DNA from: Phascolarctobacterium sp.
Lineage (GTDB): Bacteria; Bacillota; Negativicutes; Acidaminococcales; Acidaminococcaceae
Length of the DNA: 18,800 nt
Assembly (NCBI GenBank): GCA_016302525.1
Contig: JAEDNJ010000010.1
Location: forward strand, 1-18,800
Direction of reading: 5' to 3'
Shown: positions 8,049-16,091 of the stretch, piece by piece
Numbering within the stretch: position 1 is the first letter of the stretch
Layout of the letters: each line of letters starts with the position of its first letter
Program-made: the position numbers and the translations under genes
Notes under the pieces: generated by a model
Database searches by the model: none
The model's input: only the letters and a program-made list of their open reading frames with translations
Told to the model about the DNA's origin: nothing

Positions 8049-8197
8049 CATGCTTGCCCTGCGGGTCGAAATATTGACTTCTAGCGAAGTGGATGATTCG
8101 CAATTAAGGGATGTTGCTATTCGATACTAGAATATAAAATTCTCCTTCTCCTCATTATTCTCAAAAAGCTTCGTTACAGGGGTGTGGCAAAGCTAAT

Positions 8198-8226
8198 AAA
8201 AAAACCGTCGGGGGACGGTTTTTTTA
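8198..8226. terminator. Bidirectional intrinsic terminator
   Basis: The arms AAAAAAACCGTC (8198-8209) and GACGGTTTTTTT (8214-8225) are perfect complements around a GGGG loop. It can stop transcription on either strand. On the + strand it would define the 3' end of any RNA that reads through the riboswitch terminator. Confidence 0.92.
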
Positions 8227-8335
8227 TTTTGTGTGAAAGAGATTATCATTGAGAAGTATTCTGGTTTAGACAAATTAAAGGTTGTATGCCTGGCTTCCCA
8301 TGTAAGTTCTAAAGAATTTATAACCGTATAGCTAT
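8227..8335. other. Non-coding spacer between two terminators
   Basis: No ORF or convincing promoter is visible in this AT-rich stretch between two strong hairpins. It holds GATTATCATTGAGAA (8241-8255), which is loosely Fur-box-like and shares the octamer ATTGAGAA with the promoter region at 7792-7799. It may be the remnant of a lost iron-regulated gene. Confidence 0.35.
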
Positions 8336-8388
8336 AAAAAAACTCTGGTCACTAGAGCCTTAAGGCTTCGTAGTAACCAGAGTTTTTG
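8336..8388 (-). terminator. Terminator of the CDF metal exporter gene
   Basis: ACTCTGGT (8342-8349) pairs with ACCAGAGT (8376-8383). Inside it ACTA pairs with TAGT and the palindrome AGCCTTAAGGCT (8356-8367) forms the top. A and T runs flank it on both sides, so it could act in both directions. It lies 16 nt beyond the stop codon of the - strand exporter gene. Confidence 0.9.
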
Positions 8389-8403
8389 TTTAGTAAGCTG
8401 AGT

Positions 8404-9327
8404 TTATTCTTGCGAGGGCTTTTTATAATCGTGGTGCTTTTCGCTTGCAGGATTAACATGCACCATGCAGTGTTTAACCTCTGGGAAGCGGGTTTCGATA
8501 GCGGCATGGACATTCTCGGCAATTTCGTGAGCTGCCAGGAGCGTGAGGTTGTCGTCTACGCTGATTTCTACATCAACATAGGCGCGGTTGCCAAATTGGC
8601 GTGTAGCTAGGCTGTCTAGGTGGTCCACACCTTGCACGCCAACAACGGCTTCTTTAAGAGCCACAACCATTTCTTCATTACAAACATGGTCTGTCATTTT
8701 ATCCATGGCTTCCTCAAATACCTCGTAGGCTGCGTAGAAAATCATGAAGCAGATAACGATACTTGCTGCAGGGTCGAGGATGGGGTAGCCCATGCGTGCG
8801 CCCAGGATACCAATGAAGGCACCTACAGAGGAAATTGCATCCGTGCGGTGGTGCCAGGCATCGGCCTTAAGTGCACCAGAATTAATTTTTTTAGCAGCTA
8901 ACAAGGTGTACCAGTACATTGCTTCTTTAACGATAGTGGATATTACGGCTGCCCACAGGGCCATCTGGCCGGGAATAGCAATTTCTATCTCGTTAGCATT
9001 AATAATTTTTTCGTAACCGCTGTAGCCTATACCAGCGCCCACAAAGGCGAGAAAGCCGGCCAAAAGAATAGAGGCTATACATTCCATACGCTCGTGACCA
9101 TATTGGTGGTCGTCATCGGCTTCCTTATTGGAAAGCTTTACACCAGCCATGACCACGAAGGTGCTGAGCACATCAGAAGCGGAGTGGATGCCATCAGAAA
9201 TCATAGCCGCTGATTGGCCTACAAAGCCGGCTACTAATTTGCCAACCGAGAGGGCTAAGTTTACCATGATGCTGTTAAAGGAAACAGTCATGGCAATGCG
9301 TTCTTGTTCGTTTGCATAGTTTAACAT
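8404..9327 (-). CDS. Cation diffusion facilitator metal exporter (CzcD/FieF-like)
   Basis: This 307-aa CDF-family antiporter would export divalent metal from the cytoplasm. The transmembrane metal site is visible: SDGIHSASD in the second membrane helix (44-52, with Asp45) and HHRTD in the fifth (His159 and Asp163, the HxxxD pattern). About six membrane segments are followed by a cytoplasmic C-terminal domain ending near VKHCMVHVNP. The DDDHQYGHERME motif between helices 2 and 3 is typical of the family. Start 9327 is chosen because AAAGGAGG (9345-9338) lies just before it; the frame stays open to 9519, but that part overlaps the riboswitch. The NiCo-type riboswitch upstream suggests Co2+/Ni2+ efflux; the sequence alone does not fix the metal. 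Confidence 0.93.
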   Translation of the reverse strand: MLNYANEQERIAMTVSFNSIMVNLALSVGKLVAGFVGQSAAMISDGIHSASDVLSTFVVMAGVKLSNKEADDDHQYGHERMECIASILLAGFLAFVGAGIGYSGYEKIINANEIEIAIPGQMALWAAVISTIVKEAMYWYTLLAAKKINSGALKADAWHHRTDAISSVGAFIGILGARMGYPILDPAASIVICFMIFYAAYEVFEEAMDKMTDHVCNEEMVVALKEAVVGVQGVDHLDSLATRQFGNRAYVDVEISVDDNLTLLAAHEIAENVHAAIETRFPEVKHCMVHVNPASEKHHDYKKPSQE

Positions 9328-9336
9328 AATAAAAAA

Positions 9337-9345
9337 TCCTCCTTT
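9337..9345 (-). promoter_or_regulatory. Shine-Dalgarno site of the CDF gene
   Basis: Read on the - strand the site is AAAGGAGGA, 9 nt before the ATG at 9327, and it fixes that start. Its AAGGAGG is perfectly complementary to CCTCCTT in the riboswitch (- strand, 9460-9454), and six T follow it directly. Confidence 0.85.
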
Positions 9346-9356
9346 GAATTTTATGC

Positions 9357-9503
9357 TACTGCTGGGTATGGACAGGTGCCGTAAACACCTGCGGAAGTCT
9401 GTCCCGCAGATGCCAGGAACATCTGCTGCCCAAGGGGCCCGGCTGCATAAACCAAGGAGGTTAATCGCCTGATCAGGTTGTACTGTTGCTAATTTAAGCA
9501 GTG
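9357..9503 (-). promoter_or_regulatory. NiCo (czcD-type) riboswitch upstream of the CDF exporter
   Basis: Read on the - strand, the leader holds GCAGCCGGGC, a GGGCAG box, the hairpin GCAGATG/CATCTGC followed by GGGACAG, a second hairpin CAGGTG/CACCTG, and a closing CCCAGCAGT. An outer stem forms between ACTGCT (9502-9497) and AGCAGT (9363-9358). The GGGCAG and GGGACAG junction boxes and the position ahead of a CDF gene are hallmarks of the NiCo riboswitch, which turns expression on when Co2+ or Ni2+ binds. No ordinary terminator hairpin is seen between the aptamer and the ATG. Identification is from memory of the consensus, not a covariance search. Confidence 0.78.
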
Positions 9504-9519
9504 CAAAGAGATTATGCAT

Positions 9520-9548
9520 ATTTTAAGGTGTTTACTAGTCGTTGTCAA
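9520..9548 (-). promoter_or_regulatory. Promoter of the NiCo riboswitch / CDF transcript
   Basis: On the - strand TTGACA (9548-9543) and TAAAAT (9525-9520) are separated by exactly 17 bp. The start would be near 9513, just ahead of the riboswitch P1 stem. A small inverted repeat TTTTTG-CAA-CAAAAA (9553-9567) lies just upstream of the -35 box. Confidence 0.82.
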
Positions 9549-9817
9549 GCCGTTTTTGCAACAAAAATTGTCAAAAAAACTAGAAAATAGATGCTGAGAA
9601 AAGCGCCTGGTATTTGCTAGAGATAATCATAATGGAAAAATAGGTTGGTTAATGTAGAAGAAGTAAGCAAGTTAAATTTTTTAAGCAATGACAAGAAGTA
9701 TATAAGAAATGGTAAACATAGCTTGAGGAAATGAGTTTCTGTATATCATGTATGATTGGACATGGTTAAAAAGGCTTGACTAATCTAAACAAAGCAGCTT
9801 GTATTTGTGTTAGCTAA
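9549..9817. other. Non-coding intergenic spacer between divergent genes
   Basis: I see no gene, RNA structure or repeat of note in this AT-rich stretch. AGATAATCATAAT at 9621-9633 is loosely Fur-like but too weak to call. A poor alternative promoter (TTGACT 9776-9781 with TTGTAT 9799-9804) is less convincing than the one at 9818-9846. Confidence 0.5.
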
Positions 9818-9846
9818 TTGCAATAATGGCTGATTGATAGTATACT
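9818..9846 (+). promoter_or_regulatory. Promoter of the MocR-like regulator, with palindrome on the -10 box
   Basis: TTGCAA (9818-9823) and TATACT (9841-9846) are separated by 17 bp and lie about 60 nt ahead of the start codon. The -10 box is inside a perfect 10-bp palindrome TAGTATACTA (9838-9847), which fits the GT-N-AC pattern common to GntR-family operators and could allow autoregulation. Confidence 0.65.
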
Positions 9847-9904
9847 AGTTTTAGAATTGCTTAATGTGCGGTGCCGAAGGGCAGGGAAGGCGAAGGATGT
9901 TAAA

Positions 9905-10984
9905 ATGCTTTATAAAATTAAAAAGAATGGTGGCAAGGCCTATTTACAATTATATAATTTTTTGCGCGAGGATATTATCAAGGGAGTCTATCCCTTTGGT
10001 GCTAAGCTGCCCTCTAAGCGTTTGATAGCAGCAGAGGCCGAAATTAGTGTTATTACTGTTCAGCATGCTTATGAAATTTTGTGTGATGAGGGCTATGTGG
10101 AGTCACGAGAGCGCAGCGGCTATTTTGTTGTCTATAAGGATAAGGATTTTTTCTCTGTGAGCAAGGAAAGCTCGCTGCAGCTGCCAAAACTGGATTTGGC
10201 TTCCCTAGGAGATTTTCCATTTTCGATTTTGGCAAAAACTATGCGTAGGGTGCTTTCAACTTATGGAGAAAGAATTCTAATTAAGTCTCCGAGCGCTGGC
10301 TGTACCGAGCTGCGAGAGGCTTTGGCCAGTTATTTGCTGAGGAGTAGGGGGATGGCTGTTGCTGCTGAGCAAATTATTATCGGTTCAGGTGCAGAATATC
10401 TGTATAGTATTATTATCCAGCTCTTAGGCAGGAATAAGCTTGTAGCACTGGAAAAGCCTTCCTATGAAGCAATTCGCAAGGTTTATGAAGCTAATGGGGC
10501 TCAGGTAGAAATGCTGACCATGGGCAGTGAGGGTATCGAAACAGAAAGTCTGCAGCAAAGCAAAGCGCAGGTTTTACATGTGACACCCTATAATAGCTAT
10601 CCTACAGGCATTACGGCCACAGCCTCGAAAAGGCGTGAGTATGTGCAGTGGGCTTTAGAAAGAAGAGGCTATATTATTGAGGATGATTACGCCTCGGAAT
10701 TTACTGTGTCTATGAAAATGGAGGATACTCTCTATAGCCTGAACCCTAATGAGAGAGTTATTTATGTAAATACCTTTTCTAAGACAATGGCTCCATCTTT
10801 TCGTGTAGGCTATATGGTTTTGCCCAAGGATTTGCTAGCACTGTTTCAGGAGCGTTTGGGCTTTTATTCCTGCACAGTACCTGTTTATGAGCAATATGTT
10901 TTGGCAGATTTTATTAAAGCAGGAGATTTTGAAAGACATATTAACAGGATGCGCAGAAGATTGCGTAGACATAGAGAAGAATAG
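9905..10984 (+). CDS. MocR-type GntR/aminotransferase regulator, C-terminally short
   Basis: This 359-aa protein joins an N-terminal GntR winged helix (about 10-75) to a fold-type I aminotransferase-like domain. The PLP-site landmarks are present: YNSYPTG (229-235), EDDYASEF (259-266), and the Schiff-base lysine Lys293 in NTFSKTMAPSFRVGY. MocR proteins normally run to about 440-500 residues. This one stops just after the HINRMRRRL helix, so most of the C-terminal subdomain is missing. The frame that continues past the stop adds only about 36 codons without family features, so a deletion or a decayed gene is more likely than one frameshift. Start 9905 is chosen for AAGGA at 9893-9897. No pdx or other target gene is adjacent, so its effector and targets are unknown. 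Confidence 0.8.
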   Translation: MLYKIKKNGGKAYLQLYNFLREDIIKGVYPFGAKLPSKRLIAAEAEISVITVQHAYEILCDEGYVESRERSGYFVVYKDKDFFSVSKESSLQLPKLDLASLGDFPFSILAKTMRRVLSTYGERILIKSPSAGCTELREALASYLLRSRGMAVAAEQIIIGSGAEYLYSIIIQLLGRNKLVALEKPSYEAIRKVYEANGAQVEMLTMGSEGIETESLQQSKAQVLHVTPYNSYPTGITATASKRREYVQWALERRGYIIEDDYASEFTVSMKMEDTLYSLNPNERVIYVNTFSKTMAPSFRVGYMVLPKDLLALFQERLGFYSCTVPVYEQYVLADFIKAGDFERHINRMRRRLRRHREE

Positions 10985-11246
10985 GAAGAAGCTGCAGGTA
11001 AAAATTGGTTTCTTTCTAGGTGCTAGCTTTTGGCAACGAAATTTTCATTGTAACATTTTAAGCAAACTAGAGACCAAAACAAAATATGTGTAAAGTTGTT
11101 GTATACAACAAGGGCAGAATCATACGGAAAATGTACGCAAATAGTAGACAAAAAGGGAACTCGAAACACTAGGAAGCGTGGAAACAAAGAAGCCGATAAA
11201 ATGGCTATTTTTTGCACAAAAAAATATAAAAAATTTCAAAAAGTGA
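10985..11246. other. AT-rich spacer upstream of the str operon
   Basis: No supported gene lies here. The stretch contains a perfect 16-bp palindrome (11096-11111) and a weak hairpin AGCC/GGCT before six T (11191-11212). The first ~100 nt may be the eroded 3' end of the MocR-like gene. Confidence 0.5.
11096..11111. repeat. Perfect 16-bp palindrome, probable operator
   Basis: TTGTTGTATACAACAA is its own reverse complement. The symmetric GT-AT-AC centre fits the operator pattern of GntR-family regulators and shares GTATAC with the palindrome at 9838-9847. It lies about 140 bp upstream of the str promoter and 112 bp downstream of the MocR-like gene, and no nearby promoter clearly uses it. Confidence 0.55.
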
Positions 11247-11275
11247 TTGACACAAAGTGTATAAGATGTTACAAT
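11247..11275 (+). promoter_or_regulatory. Promoter of the str operon
   Basis: TTGACA (11247-11252, perfect) and TACAAT (11270-11275, one mismatch) are separated by 17 bp, with an A/T-rich tract upstream that could act as an UP element. The start would be near 11282, giving a short leader before the L7Ae-family gene. Confidence 0.85.
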
Positions 11276-11317
11276 ATACCAGTATCGCAGACGAGCTATG
11301 CGCTTTTGGAGGTGCAC

Positions 11318-11572
11318 ATGGTGCTACTAGATGAATTGCAAAAAGCAGAAAGACGTAGTGTTGGTGTAAAGCAGGTTGAAAAAGCTGTGGCCAAGGCTAA
11401 TGCCCTGAAGGTTTTTGTGGCATCTGATGCTGACCCAAGAGTGACGGCAAGAATGCTTGCCATGTGTGATGAAAAGCAGATTGAGGTAGTCACCGTAGAA
11501 ACAATGCATGAGCTTGGCAAGGCCTGTGGGATTCATGTCAAGGCTGCTGCCGCAGTGATACTTAAAAACTGA
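11318..11572 (+). CDS. rplGB: Ribosomal L7Ae-family K-turn RNA-binding protein
   Basis: This 84-aa protein matches the bacterial L7Ae family (B. subtilis YbxF type), which binds kink-turn RNA. The core includes VKQVEKAVAKANALKVFVASDADPRVTARM and the terminal GIHVKAAAAVIL. Its place at the head of the str operon, right before rpsL, is the classic Firmicutes context. The upstream frame is open from 11096, but GGAGG at 11308-11312 supports ATG 11318 (GTG 11321 is an alternative). Whether it is a ribosome component or an accessory RNA-binding protein is not settled by sequence. Confidence 0.9.
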   Translation: MVLLDELQKAERRSVGVKQVEKAVAKANALKVFVASDADPRVTARMLAMCDEKQIEVVTVETMHELGKACGIHVKAAAAVILKN

Positions 11573-11578
11573 TAAGGG

Positions 11579-11597
11579 CTTGGAAATCCAAGTTTTT
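11579..11597 (+). terminator. Weak attenuator-like hairpin before rpsL
   Basis: CTTGG (11579-11583) and CCAAG (11588-11592) form a 5-bp stem around AAAT, followed by TTTTT. It is too weak for full termination but could tune the level of rpsL transcription. Confidence 0.35.
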
Positions 11598-11638
11598 ATA
11601 ATCATTAAAATCTAATTGTTTGGAAAGGAGGTGCCGAT

Positions 11639-12022
11639 ATGCCTACAATTAACCAACTGGTTCGCAAAGGTAGAGAGGTTTTAAAATCTAAGTCTACTGC
11701 GCCCGCATTAAAAGAATGCCCGCAAAAACGTGGTGTTTGCACTCGTGTATATACCACTACTCCGAAAAAACCTAACTCTGCACTTCGTAAAGTTGCTCGT
11801 GTTCGTTTAACCAACGGCATCGAAGTTACCGCATATATCCCCGGCATCGGTCACAATCTTCAAGAACACAGCGTTGTTCTGATCAGAGGCGGAAGAGTTA
11901 AGGACCTTCCTGGTGTGCGTTACCACATCATTCGTGGCGCTCTTGATACTGCAGGTGTTGCAAACCGCAACCAATCTCGTTCCAAATACGGTGCGAAGAA
12001 AGCTAAAGCTAAGAAGAAATAA
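11639..12022 (+). CDS. rpsL: 30S ribosomal protein S12
   Basis: S12 (127 aa) lies at the decoding centre of the small subunit. The conserved segments [16 protein letters not shown] and [13 protein letters not shown] are intact. Lys43, Lys88 and Asp89, the positions altered in streptomycin-resistant or error-prone mutants, carry the usual wild-type residues. AAAGGAGG at 11624-11631 precedes the ATG, and rpsG follows after 42 nt. Confidence 0.99.
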   Translation: MPTINQLVRKGREVLKSKSTAPALKECPQKRGVCTRVYTTTPKKPNSALRKVARVRLTNGIEVTAYIPGIGHNLQEHSVVLIRGGRVKDLPGVRYHIIRGALDTAGVANRNQSRSKYGAKKAKAKKK

Positions 12023-12058
12023 TATCAAGAACACACAAATGACTAATTAAGGAGGTAA

Positions 12059-12535
<477 letters not shown>

Positions 12536-12569
12536 TCGCCTGATACAGACGATTTAGGAGGACAAAACA

Positions 12570-14672
12570 GTGGGCAGAGAGATAGCACTCGAAAGAACAA
12601 GAAACATCGGCATCATGGCTCACATCGATGCTGGTAAAACTACCACTACTGAACGTATTCTGTTCTACACCGGCAAGGTTCATAAGATTGGCGAAACCCA
12701 TGAGGGTGCAGCTACCATGGACTGGATGGTTCAAGAACAAGAACGTGGTATTACCATCACTTCCGCAGCAACCACTTGCTACTGGGAAGGTTCTGAAAAA
12801 CAATATCCGAGACATCGTATCAACATCATCGACACCCCGGGCCACGTTGACTTCACTGTAGAGGTTGAACGTTCCCTGCGTGTTCTGGATGGCTCCGTTG
12901 CAGTTTTCTGTGCTAAGGGCGGTGTTGAACCTCAATCTGAAACCGTATGGCGTCAGGCTGATAAATACCAAGTACCTCGTATGGCATATGTAAACAAGAT
13001 GGACATCACCGGTGCTGATTTCTATCGTGTCGTAGATATGATGAAAGATCGCTTACATGCTAATGCAGTTCCCATCATGCTGCCTATCGGCTTCGAAGAT
13101 ACCTTCGAGGGTATGGTTGACCTGATTAACATGAGAGCAATCAAATATGACGACAAGCTGGGCAAAGACGAAGTATTCTGCGAAATTCCTGAAGATATGA
13201 TGGAAAAAGCTGAAGAATACCGTGCAGCTTTAGTTGAAGCAGTTGCAGAGTCTGATGACGAGCTCATGATGAAATATCTGGAAGGCGAAGAGCTGACCGT
13301 TGAAGAAATTATGACCGGCATTCGTAAGCAAACCATCGCTTGCAAGATGACTCCGGTTGTTTGCGGTTCTTCCTACAAGAACAAAGGCGTACAACCTCTG
13401 CTGGATGCTGTAGTTGCTTTCATGCCTGCTCCGACAGACATTCCGCCTATCAAAGGCGTTAACCCTGAAACCGGTGAAGAAGACGTTCGTCCTTCCTCCG
13501 ATGAAGAACCGTTTGCAGCACTGGCTTTCAAAATTGCAACTGACCCGTTTGTTGGTAAGTTAGCATTCTTCCGTGTATATTCCGGTAGCCTGACCAGTGG
13601 TTCTTATGTATATAACTCCACTAAAGGCAAACGCGAACGTATCGGTCGTATCCTGCAAATGCACGCTAACCACCGTGAAGAAATCGAAGTTGTTTACTCC
13701 GGTGATATCGCTGCTGCTGTAGGCTTAAAGGATACCACCACTGGTGATACCCTGTGCGATGAAAAGCACGAAATTATTCTGGAATCCATGGTATTCCCTG
13801 ATCCTGTAATCTCCGTAGCTGTTGAGCCTAAGACCAAAGCTGACCAAGAAAAGATGGGCATCGCTCTGGCTAAGCTGGCTGAAGAAGATCCGACCTTCCG
13901 TGTTCACACTGATGCTGAAACCTCTCAAACCATTATTTCCGGTATGGGCGAGCTTCACTTAGACATCATTGTTGACCGTCTGCTGCGCGAATTCAAGGTA
14001 GCATGCACTGTAGGTAATCCTCAAGTTGCTTACCGTGAAACCATTCGCAAGACTGTAGATGCTGAAGGCAAGTTCGTTCGTCAATCCGGTGGTAAAGGTC
14101 AATATGGTCACTGCAAGCTGACCATTGAGCCTCAAGAACCTGGTGCTGGCTTCGCTTTTGAAAACAAGGTTGTAGGCGGCGCTATTCCTAAAGAATACAT
14201 CGCTCCTATCGAAGCTGGTGTTAAGGAAGCTATGGAAAACGGCGTTGTAGCTGGCTATCCGATGGTTGACATCAAAGTTACCGTATATGATGGCTCCTAC
14301 CACGAAGTTGACTCCTCTGAAATGGCCTTCAAGATTGCTGGTTCTATGGGCTTCAAGGCAGGCGCTGAAAAAGCTAACCCGACCATCCTGGAACCCTACA
14401 TGAAGGTAGAAGTACTTGTTCCTGAAGAATACATGGGCGACGTAATCGGCGATTTGAACTCTCGTCGTGGTCGCATCGAAGGCATGGAAGCACGCAACGG
14501 CGTTCAAGCAATCCACGCATTCGTACCTCTGGCATCCATGTTCGGTTATGCAACCGACCTGCGTTCTAAGACTCAAGGTCGCGGCAACTACTCTATGGAA
14601 GTTGACCACTACGAAGATGTTCCCAAGAACATTGCCGAAGCAATCGTTGCTAAAAACAAAGGCACCAAATAA
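12570..14672 (+). CDS. fusA: Translation elongation factor G
   Basis: EF-G (700 aa) drives ribosomal translocation with GTP hydrolysis. G-domain motifs are G1 AHIDAGKTT (17-25), the switch-I RGITI motif, G3 DTPGH (88-92, with the catalytic His92) and G4 NKMD (142-145). Domains II-V follow at full length. It starts with GTG at 12570, supported by AGGAGG at 12556-12561; no ATG alternative keeps the N-terminal residues before G1. It lies in the usual rpsG-fusA-tuf order. Confidence 0.99.
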   Translation: MGREIALERTRNIGIMAHIDAGKTTTTERILFYTGKVHKIGETHEGAATMDWMVQEQERGITITSAATTCYWEGSEKQYPRHRINIIDTPGHVDFTVEVERSLRVLDGSVAVFCAKGGVEPQSETVWRQADKYQVPRMAYVNKMDITGADFYRVVDMMKDRLHANAVPIMLPIGFEDTFEGMVDLINMRAIKYDDKLGKDEVFCEIPEDMMEKAEEYRAALVEAVAESDDELMMKYLEGEELTVEEIMTGIRKQTIACKMTPVVCGSSYKNKGVQPLLDAVVAFMPAPTDIPPIKGVNPETGEEDVRPSSDEEPFAALAFKIATDPFVGKLAFFRVYSGSLTSGSYVYNSTKGKRERIGRILQMHANHREEIEVVYSGDIAAAVGLKDTTTGDTLCDEKHEIILESMVFPDPVISVAVEPKTKADQEKMGIALAKLAEEDPTFRVHTDAETSQTIISGMGELHLDIIVDRLLREFKVACTVGNPQVAYRETIRKTVDAEGKFVRQSGGKGQYGHCKLTIEPQEPGAGFAFENKVVGGAIPKEYIAPIEAGVKEAMENGVVAGYPMVDIKVTVYDGSYHEVDSSEMAFKIAGSMGFKAGAEKANPTILEPYMKVEVLVPEEYMGDVIGDLNSRRGRIEGMEARNGVQAIHAFVPLASMFGYATDLRSKTQGRGNYSMEVDHYEDVPKNIAEAIVAKNKGTK

Positions 14673-14720
14673 TAGAGCCTTGTTTTAAATATTAAATAAG
14701 AATTTAGGAGGATTTTCAAA

Positions 14721-15911
14721 ATGGCAAAAGCTAAATATGAAAGAACAAAACCCCATCTGAATATCGGCACCATCGGTCACGTTGACCATGGCAAGACCAC
14801 TTTAACTGCTGCTATTACCAAAGTTCTGGCTGAAAAAGGCGGCGCAGAATTCATGGATTACTCCATGATCGATAAAGCTCCGGAAGAACGTGAACGCGGC
14901 ATCACCATCAACACCGCACACGTTGAATATCAAACCGAAACCCGTCACTATGCACACGTTGACTGCCCGGGCCATGCTGACTATGTAAAGAACATGATCA
15001 CTGGTGCAGCTCAGATGGACGGCGCTATCCTGGTAGTTGCTGCTACCGACGGCCCGATGCCTCAAACTCGTGAGCACATCCTGTTAGCTCGCCAAGTAGG
15101 CGTTCCTGCTATGGTTGTATTCCTGAACAAGGTTGACCTGGTTGACGACGAAGAGCTGTTAGAATTAGTAGAGATGGAAGTTCGTGAGCTGCTGTCTGCT
15201 TACGATTTCCCCGGCGACGACATCCCCGTAATCGCTGGCTCCGCTCTGAAAGCTCTGGAAGGCGACCCTGCTTATGTTGGCAAGATCGACGAATTAATGG
15301 CTGCTGTTGACAGCTACATTCCTCAACCGGAACGTGCTACCGACCTGCCCTTCCTGATGCCTGTCGAGGACGTATTCACCATCACTGGTCGTGGTACTGT
15401 TGCTACCGGCCGTGTTGAGCGTGGTACCGTTCATGTAGGCGACACTGTTGAAATCGTTGGTATGCAAGAAGAAAAGAAATCCACCGTTGTTACTGGCGTT
15501 GAAATGTTCCGCAAACTGTTAGACGAAGCAGTTGCTGGCGACAACATCGGCTGCCTGCTGCGTGGTATCGACCGCAAAAACATTGAGCGTGGTCAAGTTC
15601 TGGCAAAACCCGGTTCCATCCATCCTCACACCAAATTCAAAGGTGAAGTTTATGTACTGACCAAAGAAGAAGGCGGCCGTCACACCCCGTTCTTCAATGG
15701 CTATCGTCCCCAATTCTATTTCCGTACTACCGACGTTACTGGTGTAACCGAGCTGCCGGAAGGTACTGAAATGGTAATGCCTGGCGATAACGTAACCATG
15801 AAGGTAGAGCTGATCACCCCGATCGCTATCGAAAAAGGTCTGCGTTTCGCAATTCGTGAAGGCGGCCGTACCGTTGGTGCTGGTGTCGTTTCCGAAATCG
15901 TTGAAGATTAA
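14721..15911 (+). CDS. tuf: Translation elongation factor Tu
   Basis: EF-Tu (396 aa) carries aminoacyl-tRNA to the ribosome. G1 is GHVDHGKT (19-26), G3 is DCPGH (81-85, with His85) and G4 is NKVD (136-139). Domains II and III are complete and end in the usual GAGVVSEI segment. AGGAGG at 14706-14711 precedes the ATG. The gene is rich in favoured codons, as expected for one of the most abundant proteins in the cell. A GC-rich hairpin follows it before the S10 genes. Confidence 0.99.
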   Translation: MAKAKYERTKPHLNIGTIGHVDHGKTTLTAAITKVLAEKGGAEFMDYSMIDKAPEERERGITINTAHVEYQTETRHYAHVDCPGHADYVKNMITGAAQMDGAILVVAATDGPMPQTREHILLARQVGVPAMVVFLNKVDLVDDEELLELVEMEVRELLSAYDFPGDDIPVIAGSALKALEGDPAYVGKIDELMAAVDSYIPQPERATDLPFLMPVEDVFTITGRGTVATGRVERGTVHVGDTVEIVGMQEEKKSTVVTGVEMFRKLLDEAVAGDNIGCLLRGIDRKNIERGQVLAKPGSIHPHTKFKGEVYVLTKEEGGRHTPFFNGYRPQFYFRTTDVTGVTELPEGTEMVMPGDNVTMKVELITPIAIEKGLRFAIREGGRTVGAGVVSEIVED

Positions 15912-15941
15912 TTTCAACAAATAGTTAGTTCCAGTAAGTTC

Positions 15942-15970
15942 TGTGAGGGGTGCTGATCCCACCCCTCACA
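15942..15970 (+). terminator. GC-rich hairpin after tuf, terminator-like without a T tract
   Basis: TGTGAGGGGTG (15942-15952) pairs perfectly with CACCCCTCACA (15960-15970) around a 7-nt loop. The next bases are TTCTTATG, so the T tract is poor. It may give partial termination or stabilise the 3' end of the str message, with some read-through into the S10 operon. Confidence 0.5.
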
Positions 15971-16091
15971 TTCTTATGTCTGTTATATGGCCCTGCGATG
16001 ATGTGAAAGGTTGCTTGCTGTGATAACAGGGAGATTTTCACGGAGTATGTCCGTTCTTAGAAACTGGGCGATTTTAGGAGGAAAATTATTA
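15971..16091 (+). other. Leader of the S10 operon
   Basis: About 120 nt between the tuf hairpin and rpsJ hold a small hairpin (ACGGA 16040-16044 with TCCGT 16050-16054) but no clear promoter. The rpsJ frame stays open to 16011, but nothing before the AGGAGG at 16076-16081 looks coding. In some bacteria this leader is the target of L4 autoregulation; similarity to that element cannot be judged by eye. Confidence 0.4.

Larger units (their letters stand above)
7816..8226 (+). ncRNA. Candidate B12-controlled regulatory RNA (riboswitch read-through transcript)
   Basis: Transcription from the consensus promoter would give a terminated RNA of about 230 nt (to 8048), or a read-through RNA of about 410 nt ending at the terminator at 8198-8226. 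The extra segment (8049-8197) has no start codon with a ribosome binding site and a worthwhile frame. It does hold TCTCCTTCTCCTC (8141-8153), a UC-rich tract complementary to Shine-Dalgarno sequences. The arrangement resembles known orphan riboswitch-controlled RNAs such as Rli55 in Listeria. The alternative is a leader left behind after its gene was lost. Confidence 0.4.

Noticed and set aside
7839..8084. An 81-codon open frame across the riboswitch
   Set aside because: It covers the aptamer and terminator, has no ribosome binding site, and the RNA structure explains the sequence better.
8049..8197. ANTAR-type paired hairpins as in EutX/Rli55
   Set aside because: No two adjacent stems with hexanucleotide loops of the A-and-G pattern could be found, so protein sequestration of that kind is not supported.
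8241..8255. Second Fur-like box with a promoter
   Set aside because: The match is loose (about 9 of 14) and the possible -35 TTGAGA has no usable -10 box at 17 bp.
9328..9519. N-terminal extension of the CDF exporter
   Set aside because: The extension is the NiCo riboswitch read as protein; a strong AAAGGAGG sits just ahead of ATG 9327.
10887..11093. A 68-codon frame overlapping the end of the MocR-like gene
   Set aside because: Its first half is an out-of-frame shadow of the gene and the rest has no family signature or ribosome binding site; it is noted only as the possible continuation after a frameshift.
11191..11212. Terminator AGCC/GGCT followed by six T
   Set aside because: A 4-bp stem with an 8-nt loop is too weak to call.
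16011..16091. N-terminal extension of rpsJ
   Set aside because: The S10 family starts at the [14 protein letters not shown] methionine, which has AGGAGG just upstream.
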